Source: Echiichthys vipera
Lineage: Eukaryota > Chordata > Actinopteri > Perciformes > Trachinidae
Reading direction: 5' to 3'
DNA length: 64,000 nt
Assembly: GCA_963691815.1 (NCBI GenBank)
Contig: OY829648.1
Location: 9,119,389-9,183,388 of the forward strand
The position numbers and the translations under genes were made by a program. The notes under the pieces were generated by a model. That model ran no database searches. It had not been told where the DNA came from and saw nothing but the letters and a program-made list of their open reading frames with translations. Shown in pieces: positions 1-10,810 of the stretch; positions within the stretch are counted from its first letter, which is position 1; each line of letters opens with the position of its first letter.

Positions 1-2890
1 ATACAATCGTTATTAATATGCTATTTTAATTGCACTTGGCTTGAGATGCCGCTATGTGTTGATAGCCCCACACTCACAATGTCAAGTACCCTGAGTGTGG
101 GAAAACAACAATTTGCATGCTTTCATGATTTGCCAAGTAAAGTCAATGGCTGATTACCTGTTGCCCTTCTGCAATTTGATTGAGTATTTTCCAAGTACTG
201 TTGTCTTATTTGCTTGTAGTTGGCAGAAGTTACTCTTTCTTTAAAAAGAGATTATCTTCTACAGCACAGATTTTGCCATTTGATAAGAACGTGACACCTC
301 TGTGCCCACCAGGATATTGTTATAAACCAAACTGCTGTTCAAAATAATCACAGGTTTAACGTGGAGTAGTTCTCCCGGAAGAAATGGCTAATTGCTAGCT
401 TGTCAGAGAAGACACTTGTTTTTTTCTCTTCTCATGCGTGTTATTAAAAAAGGACGGTACCAAGAACAGGCTTTCAGGATCTTGAGTATCTGAGAGGATT
501 ACTAAACATAAAAGCAGCAAGACAATGTGGTAGAAGTGGGCTTACTCTGTAACAGAAAGCTGTGGGAAAAGGTTTTGTGCTCAGTTGGATTATCAGCTGA
601 ATTAATTGTTAAATTGTTTTTCTCACAATATTTTCCCACCTATAAACACCACTGGAAGTTGATCATAACTATCTTGTGAGGTCAGCAATTCTTGAGCTTT
701 GCTGTATGTGGGGTTTAGCTAAAGTAAGTGTGTTTGTGGTTATGTGTGGCCCTGTTGGGAAGGCCACCTTACTTTTGTCTTATGTCTCCTGACAGTGGAG
801 ACATCTTCCCATCAGAGACATCCAGACTCGTTCCTTGTGGACAGGGAGTGTTTGGCAGCTTCCGCCTCCAGAACGCTGGGCCACAACACACTCAGTAAGC
901 CTCAATCCTGCAGTGAGAAAGAGCATATAAGATGCAATGCATGCTTAGCAGAAATAATCACATACCATTGAACGTTGCAAACACTGTTTAATGGCGTTAA
1001 AAGTGTTGTGTGAATTGGGTTGTATTGCTTTAATTTATAACAGAGGGAATGAAATACATCTTTTCAGATTGCAGGTAAAGCCAATGGAAACTGACTCTCT
1101 GAGCGCATGAGTCACTTAATATCAGGATAATTGTTTTACAGTGTCACACCAGCAAGGCTCTCACGCCATAAACCTCGGTTTCCATATGTGATTTTGTTAA
1201 ACCTGTGATTTGATCATCACTTTTCTAAGAATGTCTGTCTTACTCTGTCTACTTTATTGTTGTCATTTCCCATTCGTCTTAATAAATGTAATTTTCACTG
1301 CAGCCGATGGTTTTTCATGGATGTTATGAGATTCCCCCTTTTCTTGTTGCTGTGTCCAATGGCTAAACCATCCAGCCCTCACAGCCACGTGGTCCCCATA
1401 AAAGTGACAGGCTAACCGTAAAGGCCCTGTTCTACCGAGCAAGTTCCTCTCTGCATCTCCTCCTGCAATTCCCATTACTGCCCTGGACTCCAGGAGCTCA
1501 CATCCCACAAACCTGTTCACTCCTTTCCCTCGCATCCTCCCCCACCTACTCTTTCAACCCCCTTCTTCAGCACATGAAAACTCTATTGTGCATCACTCAA
1601 AACAATGGCAATAAAGTTTGTGACTTACATATAGCAGAAACATACTTGAGTCTAGACTGAGGAAGTGATGGAACAGACACATCTGTATTCTGTGGTCAGT
1701 AAGTTGCATACCTTCAGGCTTAAGTACACTGAAGGGGGATGTGTTATACATGCCGCTGCTGCTGTAACTGCACCGTGCAAACAACTCACAGGCTGTCGGT
1801 AGATGTGGCGCCAACACCAAAATATAAAAATATCCAAGAAAGATGCAATGATCATGTCATGCCAACTGCTGAATTAGAGTACTGGCACCTTTTTTGGTCC
1901 AGTTTAGGCATTGGCAGTAACCACAACTCTTTTAAATGTTGCAAATCTCCTCATATCTTTTCTTTACGGAGCTTCAATCTCGTCTGGTCCACAGTCATTG
2001 TCCTGAGCCAACATCCAGCTTTCCTTTCCTTCTCATTGGTTTTGAAAATACAGCCGTCAGTATCTCACAAGTCAAGTTTCCTTCATTTTTTTGCCAAACT
2101 GCAACAAATACATCTGCAAAGCCAACACGCAATGGACACACATTATGAATTGCATTTGATTTATGATACACATCCATTTTTCTAATAAAGAACTGATTAT
2201 AGTGGCTCCTTGCTTAAATGAAAAAGACTGACCGAAATCCTAATGACTTCTTCATTCCTCCGGTAGCTCAGAGATCACATTTCCTTTGAAGTTCCATGAA
2301 CCACACTTTCAAACAAATTGTCTTTTTATTCACTGTCTTATGACGTGATAACATCATAATTATGTTACCTTTGGGTCTGTGTGACAGACACAGAGGCTCC
2401 TCTGAGAAAGCCACGGCTTTGAAAATAAAATAGAGATCTTCAAGGCTGTGAATGTTACCACAAATGCAACAGTGGTTAAATTATGACCAATTACATCACA
2501 GTTCACTACAGAGGTCTGAAATTAGCATCATAATCAATTACAAGTTAACATGCGGTCGCGTACATATTTAACAGCTGGCTTTTCCTGTGATGTAAAATTA
2601 TGGAACTGGGAATTTATATATTAGATAGGTATTTGTGAAGCAAAGAGACTTCAGTGAAAAGTATAACCTCAGTCTTGACTTGAAAAATGTCATGTCATGC
2701 TCAGTGTCATGGCTGCACATTCTTACCACATCTGTGTTTTCATTCCAGTTCCCCCTTCGATATCATTACATTACATATTGTGCACATACACCATACATCT
2801 ACTTAATTAATACTCTGAAAATCTAACTTGTCTGGCCCTGGAGGTAATAGACACCCTCCATGTGAGTTGCAGCCACATCATAAGCAGACT
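1..2890. other. Intergenic stretch, no gene seen
   Basis: AT-rich DNA upstream of the protease cluster. Short reading frames here lack splice-site context, family motifs and biased composition, so I treat them as chance. I see no RNA gene, long repeat or microsatellite. The last part (about 2830-2890) precedes the region that aligns with the upstream flank of gene 2. Confidence 0.6.
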
Positions 2891-2998
2891 ACATGATCAC
2901 TTCCTTCTCTGTCTAATACAAGGAAGCATTTAAAGACTGAAATTGTCAGTCATGTGAGCCACTGCTTTTCAGGAGCTCGGCTGGACTGCAATCTCACC

Positions 2999-4424
2999 AT
3001 GTTTATCAACTGTGAACTGATAATACTGACACTTGCGCTAACTCTTTATGGTCAAGGTAAGTTTAGTAGTGTATTTAAAGCTGATTATCTACTTTTTAAT
3101 TCAGGTTGTTACAGATGCATTTTAGACATGAGGAACTACATTCCACACTGTGGGACATACAATGCACGAGGATGGATCTGTTTGTGTTATTAATTCCATG
3201 GTCATCAATAACATACATTTGTCCCAGTTCATACAGGGGAAATCACTGGAGGTGGGAAGGCTGGCCATAGCAGGCCATACATGGTGCTTTTGGAGCGGTA
3301 CATGGAAGATGATACAAAAAATCACTGCGGTGGCTTCTTACTGAATGAGGATTTTGTGATGACTGCAGCCCACTGCCAAGCCAGGTCAGCTTTATGGTTA
3401 CCTGGGAATTCGGAGGCCCCTGATGGGATTCATCCCAACCTCAGCAACCTAATATCATATATTGAGAATTCAATTTACACAAATAAATTATATCTCTTTG
3501 GCAAATATGCTTCGTGGCAAACTATGACAAGCTATTTTCACTCTTATTGTTTTGTATTTGCCATTTCAGGTCTTACACAGTCTTACTAGGAGTTGATGAT
3601 ATCAAAAACAGTAATGAAATACAGCGTATATCTGTGGATCAAACATATCCACACAGAGACTACAACTCAACTGATTACAAAAATGATATAATGCTTCTTA
3701 AGGTAAGAAACTGCTGGCAATACCTTGAATGTATTTTAGTCATTTTTCATGGTGTTTCTCGAAAATGAACTGTTGAATGCCATAATCAAGAGGAGGCTTA
3801 AAAATACTGTATGCATGCTTATGAATTTACAATAAGTATTTAGGAAATGTCTTAGAGAATAGGCAAATGTGCCCTGGATTTGATACTTCACTTTCATATG
3901 TGTATTTGTTTTTTGAATCTTTCCCTGCTCCTCAAGTTGAGATCCAAGGCAAATTTCAACAAAAATGTGGGACCCATTGCTCTCGCAGGTCAAGGTGATG
4001 GCTTTCTACCTAAATCATGTAGCGTCTCTGGCTGGGGAAGTACAGACAGTAACTCCAAATATATGTCCAACGTACTCATGGAAGTCAATGTCACACTAGT
4101 TGATGACGAGAAGTGTGCTCAAGACAACTTGTACTGTTCCAAGGGAAACTCTGGACCGGGGCGTGTACGTATATCTGTAACATAACATGAACAAACTGGT
4201 CATCCATAATAATAGACTGTACAAGCAATCACTGCGTGCTGTCTGTGTACTTCCAGGGAGATTCTGGTGGTCCACTGGTTTGCGAAGATGGAAAGGCGTA
4301 CGGGGTGGTGTCCTCCAACTTCATACCACACTCTGGTGGCCCGATAATCCATTGTTTCGCTAAGATTCCTGACTACAGACGCTGGATCGATTTGACCATG
4401 ACAAATGCATGGGAAAAGTTCTGA
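2999..4424 (+). CDS. Granzyme/mast-cell-protease-like serine protease, gene 1 (five exons, 244 aa)
   Basis: Exons 2999-3056, 3237-3384, 3570-3702, 3937-4164 and 4257-4424, with GT/AG borders and phases 1, 2, 0, 0 as in granzyme and chymase genes. Residues 1-19 form a signal peptide. Gly20-Glu21 is the dipeptide that cathepsin C removes in this family, and the mature chain starts ITGG (usually IIGG). The triad is His65 (TAAHC), Asp108 (NDIMLLK) and Ser192 (GDSGGP). Family disulfide pairs are C50-C66, C141-C198 and C173-C180; the chymotrypsin 191-220 bridge is absent, as in granzymes. N-glycosylation sequons lie at Asn101 and Asn164. By alignment, S1-pocket position 189 is Gly186 (not tryptic Asp), 192 is Arg189, and Ser-Ser-Asn replaces the usual Ser-aromatic-Gly at 214-216. 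Cys222 has no obvious partner. Expected role: stored granule protease of immune cells. The family is sure; the substrate and exact orthologue are not. Confidence 0.93.
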
Positions 4425-5008
4425 AACATGTCTAACTGAGCAGATAATGTTTGACTTGCCTGTTTGAATAGCATTGAGCTGATAGTTAAAGCTAATATCA
4501 CAACTTATCCCATAGCGATCAGACTAAAGTCTAGGCTTGCTTGCTTTACACGAATTTAATGAAAATGTGCTTCACTTAAATTTTGCTGAATGCTACAAAT
4601 CACATTTTTGTTTGATGAGTCAAATCACAGAAAATATATGAATGCTATTTGGTTCATTTAAGTGACATGTTTTGGTTTTATATGGTACAGCCGTTTTTTT
4701 TTCTACAGCAGGGAGCTACGAACTCAACAACTACATTGGAGACTAGACTTTAACTTATATATAGAATATATTTTGAGCATATTTAAACCAAGTTCATGCT
4801 GGGTTTTTTTAAATGTAAGTGTAGACTCAGTCCTGTTTAATAATAATTGGTTTAATTAATGCCATATCAACTGATCACTTAACAACAACAATAGATAACA
4901 ACCTAATACGCATTCAACGCATTATTGCATGCTAGAAGCTTATTTTTTTCCCTCAATGAAATGAAAACCTAGGGTCCTCTAAATTTTCCTTGTACCACCT
5001 TTTTAAAC

Positions 5009-5014
5009 AATAAA
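5009..5014 (+). promoter_or_regulatory. Poly(A) signal AATAAA, gene 1
   Basis: An AATAAA lies 585 bases after the gene 1 stop. The same AATAAACTGTTGCTCTCTCA context occurs after gene 2, so it belongs to the duplicated unit. The gene 1 3' UTR would be about 600 bases, against about 220 in gene 2, because of a roughly 400-base block (about 4563-4966) absent from gene 2. Confidence 0.75.
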
Positions 5015-5390
5015 CTGTTGCTCTCTCATCATGTTCTCTCGGTTCCTCCCTACTCTTCTGTTTTAGCGTCATTTAAGTCAACAAAAAGACAACACTGCCT
5101 CCTTGTGAACAAAGTGTATCAATGCAGCGAGCTCCAAACCTCATCAAGTCTCAAATTGAATTTGTAGCAATATATGACAGAGGTCAACACTCAGGTTGGA
5201 CACTTACAGCACCTGCTGTCACTTTCAACTTATACGAGCACATTGTGTTTCCAATTTTGAGATTGTTTAGGAATTAAATCAGGCCACCTGTCTTTATTAT
5301 CACGCCAGATTTAGCTAAAGCATGCTTAAAATAAGAAATCATGTCATGCTATCAGAATATTTGTGCTGAGGTAAACAGAATAAGCCTGAT

Positions 5391-5764
5391 GTTGGTCATG
5401 ATGTTCGTCATCCGTACCATTGTTATATCAAAATTACACTCAAAAGAAAGAGATAATTCAACACTGAGCGGTGCAGATCTGATTGGACAGGGGGCTGTTG
5501 CCAGGAGAATACATTCATGCCCATAAATATGTCACGCCATGCTGATACTGTCTCATATGAAGGAGAGATTGGGGGAATAAAATAGATTACTCAGACTACA
5601 TAGAGAGTCATCATGCCCTCATTTTATAGTTGTGGAACTGTTATTTAAGTATTTAAATGTACTGGTAGGTTTAGACCTGTTATTAAAAACATCACCTCTC
5701 AGTTATTGGGTGTTTTACCTACGTTATTTACCTCAATGTAATTAACACCAATACACCAATAAAT
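5391..5764. other. Intergenic, nothing recognised
   Basis: AT-rich sequence between unit 1 and the pseudogene. I looked for exon 1 and exon 2 remnants of the dead protease copy and found none. Confidence 0.5.
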
Positions 5765-6170
5765 GGTATCTATTTGGCAAATAAGTCTCATGAGTAAAAT
5801 GTCCTCAGAGCAAAAGTAATGATTTATTTACTTGGAGTTCACAATAATAATGGTTATATGTAATAGTAGTATAGTAATGTGTGACTGTGAAACAATCATT
5901 TCAACATAAAGTCTAGAAAGCAACTAATCTTTAAAAGAGTCACAATGATTTTTAAGGTAAAAACATTCTTGCAATTAAAAGCAAAAATTAACAGCTGCAT
6001 TAAATACTTTGCAGATGGTTATTTATATTTTTAAAATATACTTTTATTTCTCCCTGTTCCTCAGGTTGAACACCAAGGAAAATTTCAGCAAAAAAAGGAA
6101 ATATAAGTCTGTCGTATTTGTGTCGTGTTGGAAGTCAGTGTAACACTAACTGACATTGGGAAGTCAATTG
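5765..6170 (+). pseudogene. Decayed granzyme-like copy: exons 3 and 4 remnants
   Basis: A third, dead copy lies between the two genes. About 5765-5795 resembles gene 1 intron 2 (CTATTTGGCAAATAAG against CTCTTTGGCAAATATG). About 5832-5956 resembles exon 3, keeping GGAGTTCACAAT and a TTTTTAAGGTAAAAAC end that matches the exon 3 donor. About 6045-6100 resembles the exon 4 border and start (CTCCCTGTTCCTCAGGTTGA, then AACACCAAGGAAAATTTCAG). The middle of exon 4 is gone, and about 6129-6165 matches its later part (TGGAAGTCAGTGTAACACTA). There are stops in all frames, and the acceptor CAAG has become CAGG. Exons 1, 2 and 5 were not found. Its intron 3 (about 109 bases) is close to that of gene 2 (131). 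Confidence 0.8.
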
Positions 6171-6174
6171 GGAA

Positions 6175-6920
6175 GTTGAGATTCATTTTTTTATTTTTGT
6201 TCAAACATCTGAAACCGTGAGGAATGCAGTTTTGCATTTTACCAAACTTAAATGACACAATCTGTCCAGACATAGACTACATCTGGCCTAAACTTTAGAC
6301 ACCTTGTTTTCTATAGGTTTACACATGTTTTCAGATCAGGCAATCATAACTTTTCCTTGCTGGTCAGGCCAGGAGCTTCATCCTGTCTTCCTTTTAATGT
6401 GAGCTATGTGCATTAGAGTCACAGCCCACTTTTTTTTTAACATGTCTTTTAACATGTCCAGACTAAGGTCTGCAGGGCACAAAGTCCACAGTCAAATTCA
6501 ATACATCCATAATAAGAATTCCCCCTCTTAAACATGTACCATAAATTAAATTCCCCAAATATTGAGTGATATTAAGCAATGGTTTTCTGCTGCTTCTTAA
6601 CTCAAGCAGAGGATGTGGTTATTGACATGAATCTATACCTAATTTAGAAACAAGATAAACCATGTGTGAGCCAATGCCCTAGGACTCATGACCCCAGCCC
6701 CAACCTCAGAGATTACATGATAAAAAGGGTTAACAGGTTGGAACGCCTTTAAGATATAACATTTAAACAGCAACTAGAAATGAAAATAATACAAAAAACT
6801 GCTGTATATTCTGTGATATACTCTATACCCACTCTTTAAGTGGGCTATGTCTATTCATGGTGTGAGCTTCATAATTGCAAAAGAGGATGAACCATCGTAA
6901 GGCAGCCAGGCTAGTGAACT
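6175..6920. other. Intergenic, nothing recognised
   Basis: AT-rich sequence after the pseudogene. No match to protease exon 5 or its 3' flank was seen, so the dead copy was probably truncated here. Confidence 0.5.
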
Positions 6921-6930
6921 GATCCTAAAC

Positions 6931-7125
6931 CTACAAAACTATCAGAGGGTTCAACAGATCAGCAAAGCAATACCCAGACACGTCTCCCTCTCCCTTGGTC
7001 CACCAGGCTTTACCATTGCAAACCCTAAGGCCAAGAGAGTCACAGAGAGCTCTTAAAGTGTAGTTCCAGCGTACGATCATCCCATGGTCTTTTTCGGCAA
7101 TAACATAGTATATCAAATAAGCCAT
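6931..7125 (-). CDS. Unrecognised 64-aa reading frame with a leader-like flank
   Basis: A minus-strand reading frame starts MAYLIYYVIAEKDHG and contains GKAWWTKGEGDV. Its ATG (7123-7125) follows, on the minus strand, a stretch (about 7130-7380) with more CpG than its neighbours and repeated GCTAAC/GTTAGC words, such as fish gene leaders or repeats often have. The aromatic- and Gly-rich composition differs from the simple-sequence frames elsewhere. It could be the first exon of a gene or transposon-derived protein, or a decayed piece of one. I do not recognise the family. Confidence 0.25.
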   Translation of the reverse strand: MAYLIYYVIAEKDHGMIVRWNYTLRALCDSLGLRVCNGKAWWTKGEGDVSGYCFADLLNPLIVL

Positions 7126-7129
7126 CGAG

Positions 7130-8600
7130 ACAGTTTTTTTCGTGAATAAACTATCGACGGAGAAATCACGGAGAGACGCTAACAGTCGCTAACAGCCAGA
7201 CGTGGCTAACACTGATTAGCTAGGGGCAGTACGGAGAAGGCATTAAAACGTCTTTTTTAACCACTAATATTGCTAAAAATAACACCAAACCTCTACAGTA
7301 GCATGATAAGTATCACTACATATTAACCAAAGCACCAACAACGTAGTTAGTGAACCCGGAGTTTATTAAAAAAGGGTTTTAAAAGACTTACCAACTGGCC
7401 CGGTTCTCCAAACATTTATTCCCTCTCAATTTTTTTTTTTTATCATTCCAGGCCTCCCATGTGATCCCCACCTCCGTAAGCTAAATGCCATACCCACACT
7501 CATATGAATGAGATAACTGCTATTTTCACAGCAATGTCTGATTTATTGTGAATACAGCACACTGTCTGATTTCATTTCCATCACACCTCATGACATATTT
7601 GATCCCCATTCAGCCCAGCTCATCTGTTCATACTCGATGACATTCATCCAATCCCTTGGCTGTCCACAACCCTCTTTTTCCCATCCCTAATTCATTAATC
7701 CCTGTCTTACCTGTCACTCCAATAAACTAACTTGCATACTTGACTTGGCTTTGTTAGAGAAGAGAGTGCAATGCATGGGATCCATTCTGGCCCCTGAATA
7801 TATAACTGAAAATAAAACCTCAAAGAATGACAGATAACCAAGGTGTGATATACTGCTGTTTCACAACTCAGGCAGGGGAAATGGTTCATGATATCAATCT
7901 AAACTTCCTGTAACAAGATAAATGATTCATGACCGCCCCGCGGATGTGACCGCCCCAGATTCAAAATACCTAGAGTAAACTGGAATCAGACCCTGCTGCA
8001 ACAAAAGTAAAGATTTTGTCTTAATTGACTTTCCCTGTCAATAATTTGGGAGTGCAGAATTGTCCTTACCAATATCTGAGCAAATGTCTTTGAATTGTCT
8101 CACTGTCAGACACGGAGGGGGAAAGAGCGGCTCACTGTGCTCCAGTTAGCCTTTGACCTAAAAAAGTTTGGACTGCTGTGTGGCGTTTTTCCTTAAATCA
8201 GTAGCTATCTGTGTCTACTGTATCTGTAAAAATGAGCAGCAGGAGGCTTCAGTTGATTATAATTCATGTGTTTGCTGCAAACACCAACAAGATGATCAGT
8301 TGTCTAATGAAGAGAGAAGGGTCCCACACAGAGTTATCTCTTTGTCAGACGGTCTAAAGAGGATACTACCATATTAGCAGAGCAATAAAGCAATGCACAA
8401 CGCTAACAGCCATAAGGCAGGTGATATTTTTCTTAATATTGTGAATTTATTCTCATTTAATCACAATTTAATTCCCTTAGTATAAACCTAAGCAAGCCTA
8501 AGTATGTATGCTCAAAATCAGAGAACACATATGGGATATGTTACATTTTTAATATGCAGAACGCTTTGAACAGAGACAGAGACGCCCTCCTCATGAATGT
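7130..8600. other. Intergenic between the pseudogene and gene 2
   Basis: The first 250 bases hold GCTAAC words, some CpG and a GGGGCAGTACGGAGAAGG stretch that may be part of an unclassified repeat. The rest is AT-rich with no feature I can support. Confidence 0.4.
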
Positions 8601-8617
8601 GGTTCAGAACAGCATCA

Positions 8618-8625
8618 TATATAAA
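8618..8625 (+). promoter_or_regulatory. TATA box of gene 2
   Basis: TATATAAA lies about 105 bases before the gene 2 ATG, which would put transcription start near 8650 and give a 5' UTR of about 80 bases. The aligned place before gene 1 reads ACATCATAAGCAGAC and has lost the TATA core. Inferred from position and sequence only. Confidence 0.55.
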
Positions 8626-8729
8626 CAAGCTCTTCCTTCTCTCACTCTACAAGGAAGCATTTAAAGACCTAAATTGTCAGTGTTGTGAGTCACTGCCTTT
8701 CAGGATCTCATCTGGACTGCAATCTCACC

Positions 8730-10157
8730 ATGTTTATCCACTGTGAACTGCTCATACTGATTCTGGTGCTGACTCTTGATGATCAAGGTAGGTTTCATTT
8801 TTATGGCTTTATATACTGTACTGTTTACACTATACAGTGTACAGCATTAACAGTTTATACTGTATACAGGGTATTATAGCAGGTGTTTTAAAACACAGTG
8901 CACAAGGAACTACAGTACTTTCCACTGTCAGTATTGTGAGATATACAGGGCAAGAGAATTGATCAACTCATTCAATCAATTTATTTGTTCACTTTAGTTG
9001 GAGGTCACATATGCACTTTTTTCAGTTCATACAGGGGAAATCATTGGAGGTAAGGTGGCTGCAGCACACAGCAGGCCATACATGGTGCTTTTGAAGGTGC
9101 ACAGGACGGATAATAAAACAAAACACTGCGGTGGCTTCCTACTGAATGAGGATTTTGCGCTGACCGCAGCCCACTGCCATGGCAGGTCAGTTTAACAAGC
9201 TTTATGTTTACATACTAATTCTGGGGCCCCGGATAAGATTTATCCCAACAGAAACCTACAGTCTCATGCATTCGATCCGGCAAAAATGCCTCATGGACGC
9301 TTCTTGAATTGTGACATCTATTCTATTCATAAGTTTTTTGAATATTTTAATTTTATGAATACAATACTAATACAAAGTACTCCCATTTCTGCACTGAATT
9401 TTGTCATTTCAGTTACTACACAGTCTGTTTAGGAGTTCACAATGTCCACAAGAAATCTGGGACACAGTGTATACCTGTGGAAAAATCATTTCCACACAAA
9501 GACTACTACGAAAATGACATAATGCTTCTTAAGGTAAAAGACAAAAAACACTAATAGTTAAAATCATTGTACTTAAAAGCAGAAATTTGTTGTATCATTA
9601 TGTTATTTACAAATTCTTGAATACATTCATCAAGGGGATCTTTTTTCTTTCCCTGTTCCTCAAGTTGAGCACCAAGGCAAATTTCAGCCAAAATGTGAGA
9701 CCCATTGCTCTCACTAGCCAAGATGATGGCTCTCTACCCAAATCATGTAGCGTCTCTGGCTGGGGAATAAGAGACATTGAAAACGAAAAAATGTCCTACC
9801 TCCTAATGGAAGCCAATGTCACACTTACCGACAACGAGCTGTGTGCTAAGGAAGACAAGGTGTACTGCTCTGAGGGAGAGACTGGACCGGACAGAGTACG
9901 TAATTCTGTAACATAACATGAACAAACAAATGTTGGTCAACCATAATATTTGACTGTTAGAGCAAACATTGCATGTGCTGTGTGTGTACTTCCAGGGAGA
10001 CTCTGGTGGTCCACTGGTCTGCGAAGATGGAAAGGCGTACGGGGTGGTGTCCAAGAACTACAAACCACCCTCCAGCCCAAAGATATGCCTTTATACTAAG
10101 ATTGCTGACTACAAAATTTGGATCGAGTCCATTATGAAGCAACATGGAAAGCTGTAA
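8730..10157 (+). CDS. Granzyme/mast-cell-protease-like serine protease, gene 2 (five exons, 240 aa)
   Basis: Exons 8730-8787, 9035-9185, 9413-9533, 9665-9895 and 9996-10157; phases 1, 2, 0, 0; all GT/AG. Residues 1-19 are the signal peptide, Gly20-Glu21 the activation dipeptide, and the mature chain starts IIGG. The triad is His66, Asp105 and Ser190. Family disulfide pairs are C51-C67, C138-C196 and C170-C178. A sequon lies at Asn161. Aligned position 189 is Gly184 and 192 is Arg187; the 214-216 stretch reads Ser-Lys-Asn. Compared with gene 1, exon 3 is 12 bases shorter just before the catalytic Asp, and there are new cysteines at 75 and 89 (both exon 3) and 218. Cys75 and Cys89 could form an extra bond; this is inference. 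It shares leader, GFLLNEDF, KSCSVSGWG and EDGKAYGVVS blocks with gene 1, so the two arose by duplication. Confidence 0.93.
8831..8866 (+). repeat. Short inverted repeat in gene 2 intron 1
   Basis: TATACAGT at 8831-8838 and ACTGTATA at 8859-8866 can pair as an 8-base stem, within a stretch of repeated TACTGTA/TACAGTG words. No function is claimed. Confidence 0.4.
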
Positions 10158-10360
10158 TACATGTCACAAATGATTGCTCACATTATAACATTTGAATTTA
10201 CTGGCCATGGATAGCTGATAATTGAGATTTTTCCATTGCAATGAAACTTTCAAACCAAAGTCCAGGCTTGTTTGCTTTACACAAATTAACTAATTGAGTC
10301 GATTGAAAAAGAACCCAGGATCCACGAAGCTTGTTTTGTACCATTTTGTTTTGTACCAAC

Positions 10361-10366
10361 AATAAA
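10361..10366 (+). promoter_or_regulatory. Poly(A) signal AATAAA, gene 2
   Basis: This lies about 204 bases after the gene 2 stop, in the same sequence context as the gene 1 signal. It sets a probable 3' end near 10380-10390. Confidence 0.75.
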
Positions 10367-10810
10367 CTGTTGCTCTCTCACCATGTTCTCTCAGTTCATC
10401 CCTACTCTTGTGTTTGATCGTCAAGTAAGTCAACAAAGAGACAACAGTGCCTCCTTGTGAACAAAGTGTATCGATGCAGCACAAAAAGTTTCACTTTTCA
10501 CTTGCTGAAGTCAGGGATGAAACGTTATTCTCATTTTTGAGTGCTAAACCTTATCAAGTACAGTGATATCTGCCAGTTGACCCTGTCACTGCATTTTTCT
10601 TTAGCAATACCTGAGAGACAGGTCAACACTAACAGAATCTTTCGTCAATTTTCCAGTTATACAAGCACATTGAGTTTCAATTTTGACATTGTTTAAGCAT
10701 TAAATAAGACCACCTGTCTTTATTATCACTCAAAATTTAGCTAAAGAATGCTTAATCTGAAAATAACAGGATACTTGTGCTGAGACAAATGTCAATAAAG
10801 AATTAGGGCA

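Larger units (their letters stand above)
2895..5390 (+). repeat. Tandem duplication unit 1
   Basis: Gene 1 with flanks similar to unit 2. The similarity starts about 100 bases before the ATG (shared AGGAAGCATTTAAAGAC and CTGCAATCTCACCATG), runs through all exons and the poly(A) region, and continues to a shared GCCACCTGTCTTTATTATCA-like stretch and the following TTAGCTAAAG. Similarity fades around 5340-5390. Confidence 0.8.
8625..10810 (+). repeat. Tandem duplication unit 2
   Basis: Gene 2 with flanks matching unit 1. After the poly(A) signal both share GCCTCCTTGTGAACAAAGTG, then ACCACCTGTCTTTATTATCA and AATTTAGCTAAAGAATGCTT with small differences. It is shorter than unit 1, mainly through a roughly 400-base indel in the 3' UTR and shorter introns 2 and 3. 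Confidence 0.8.
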
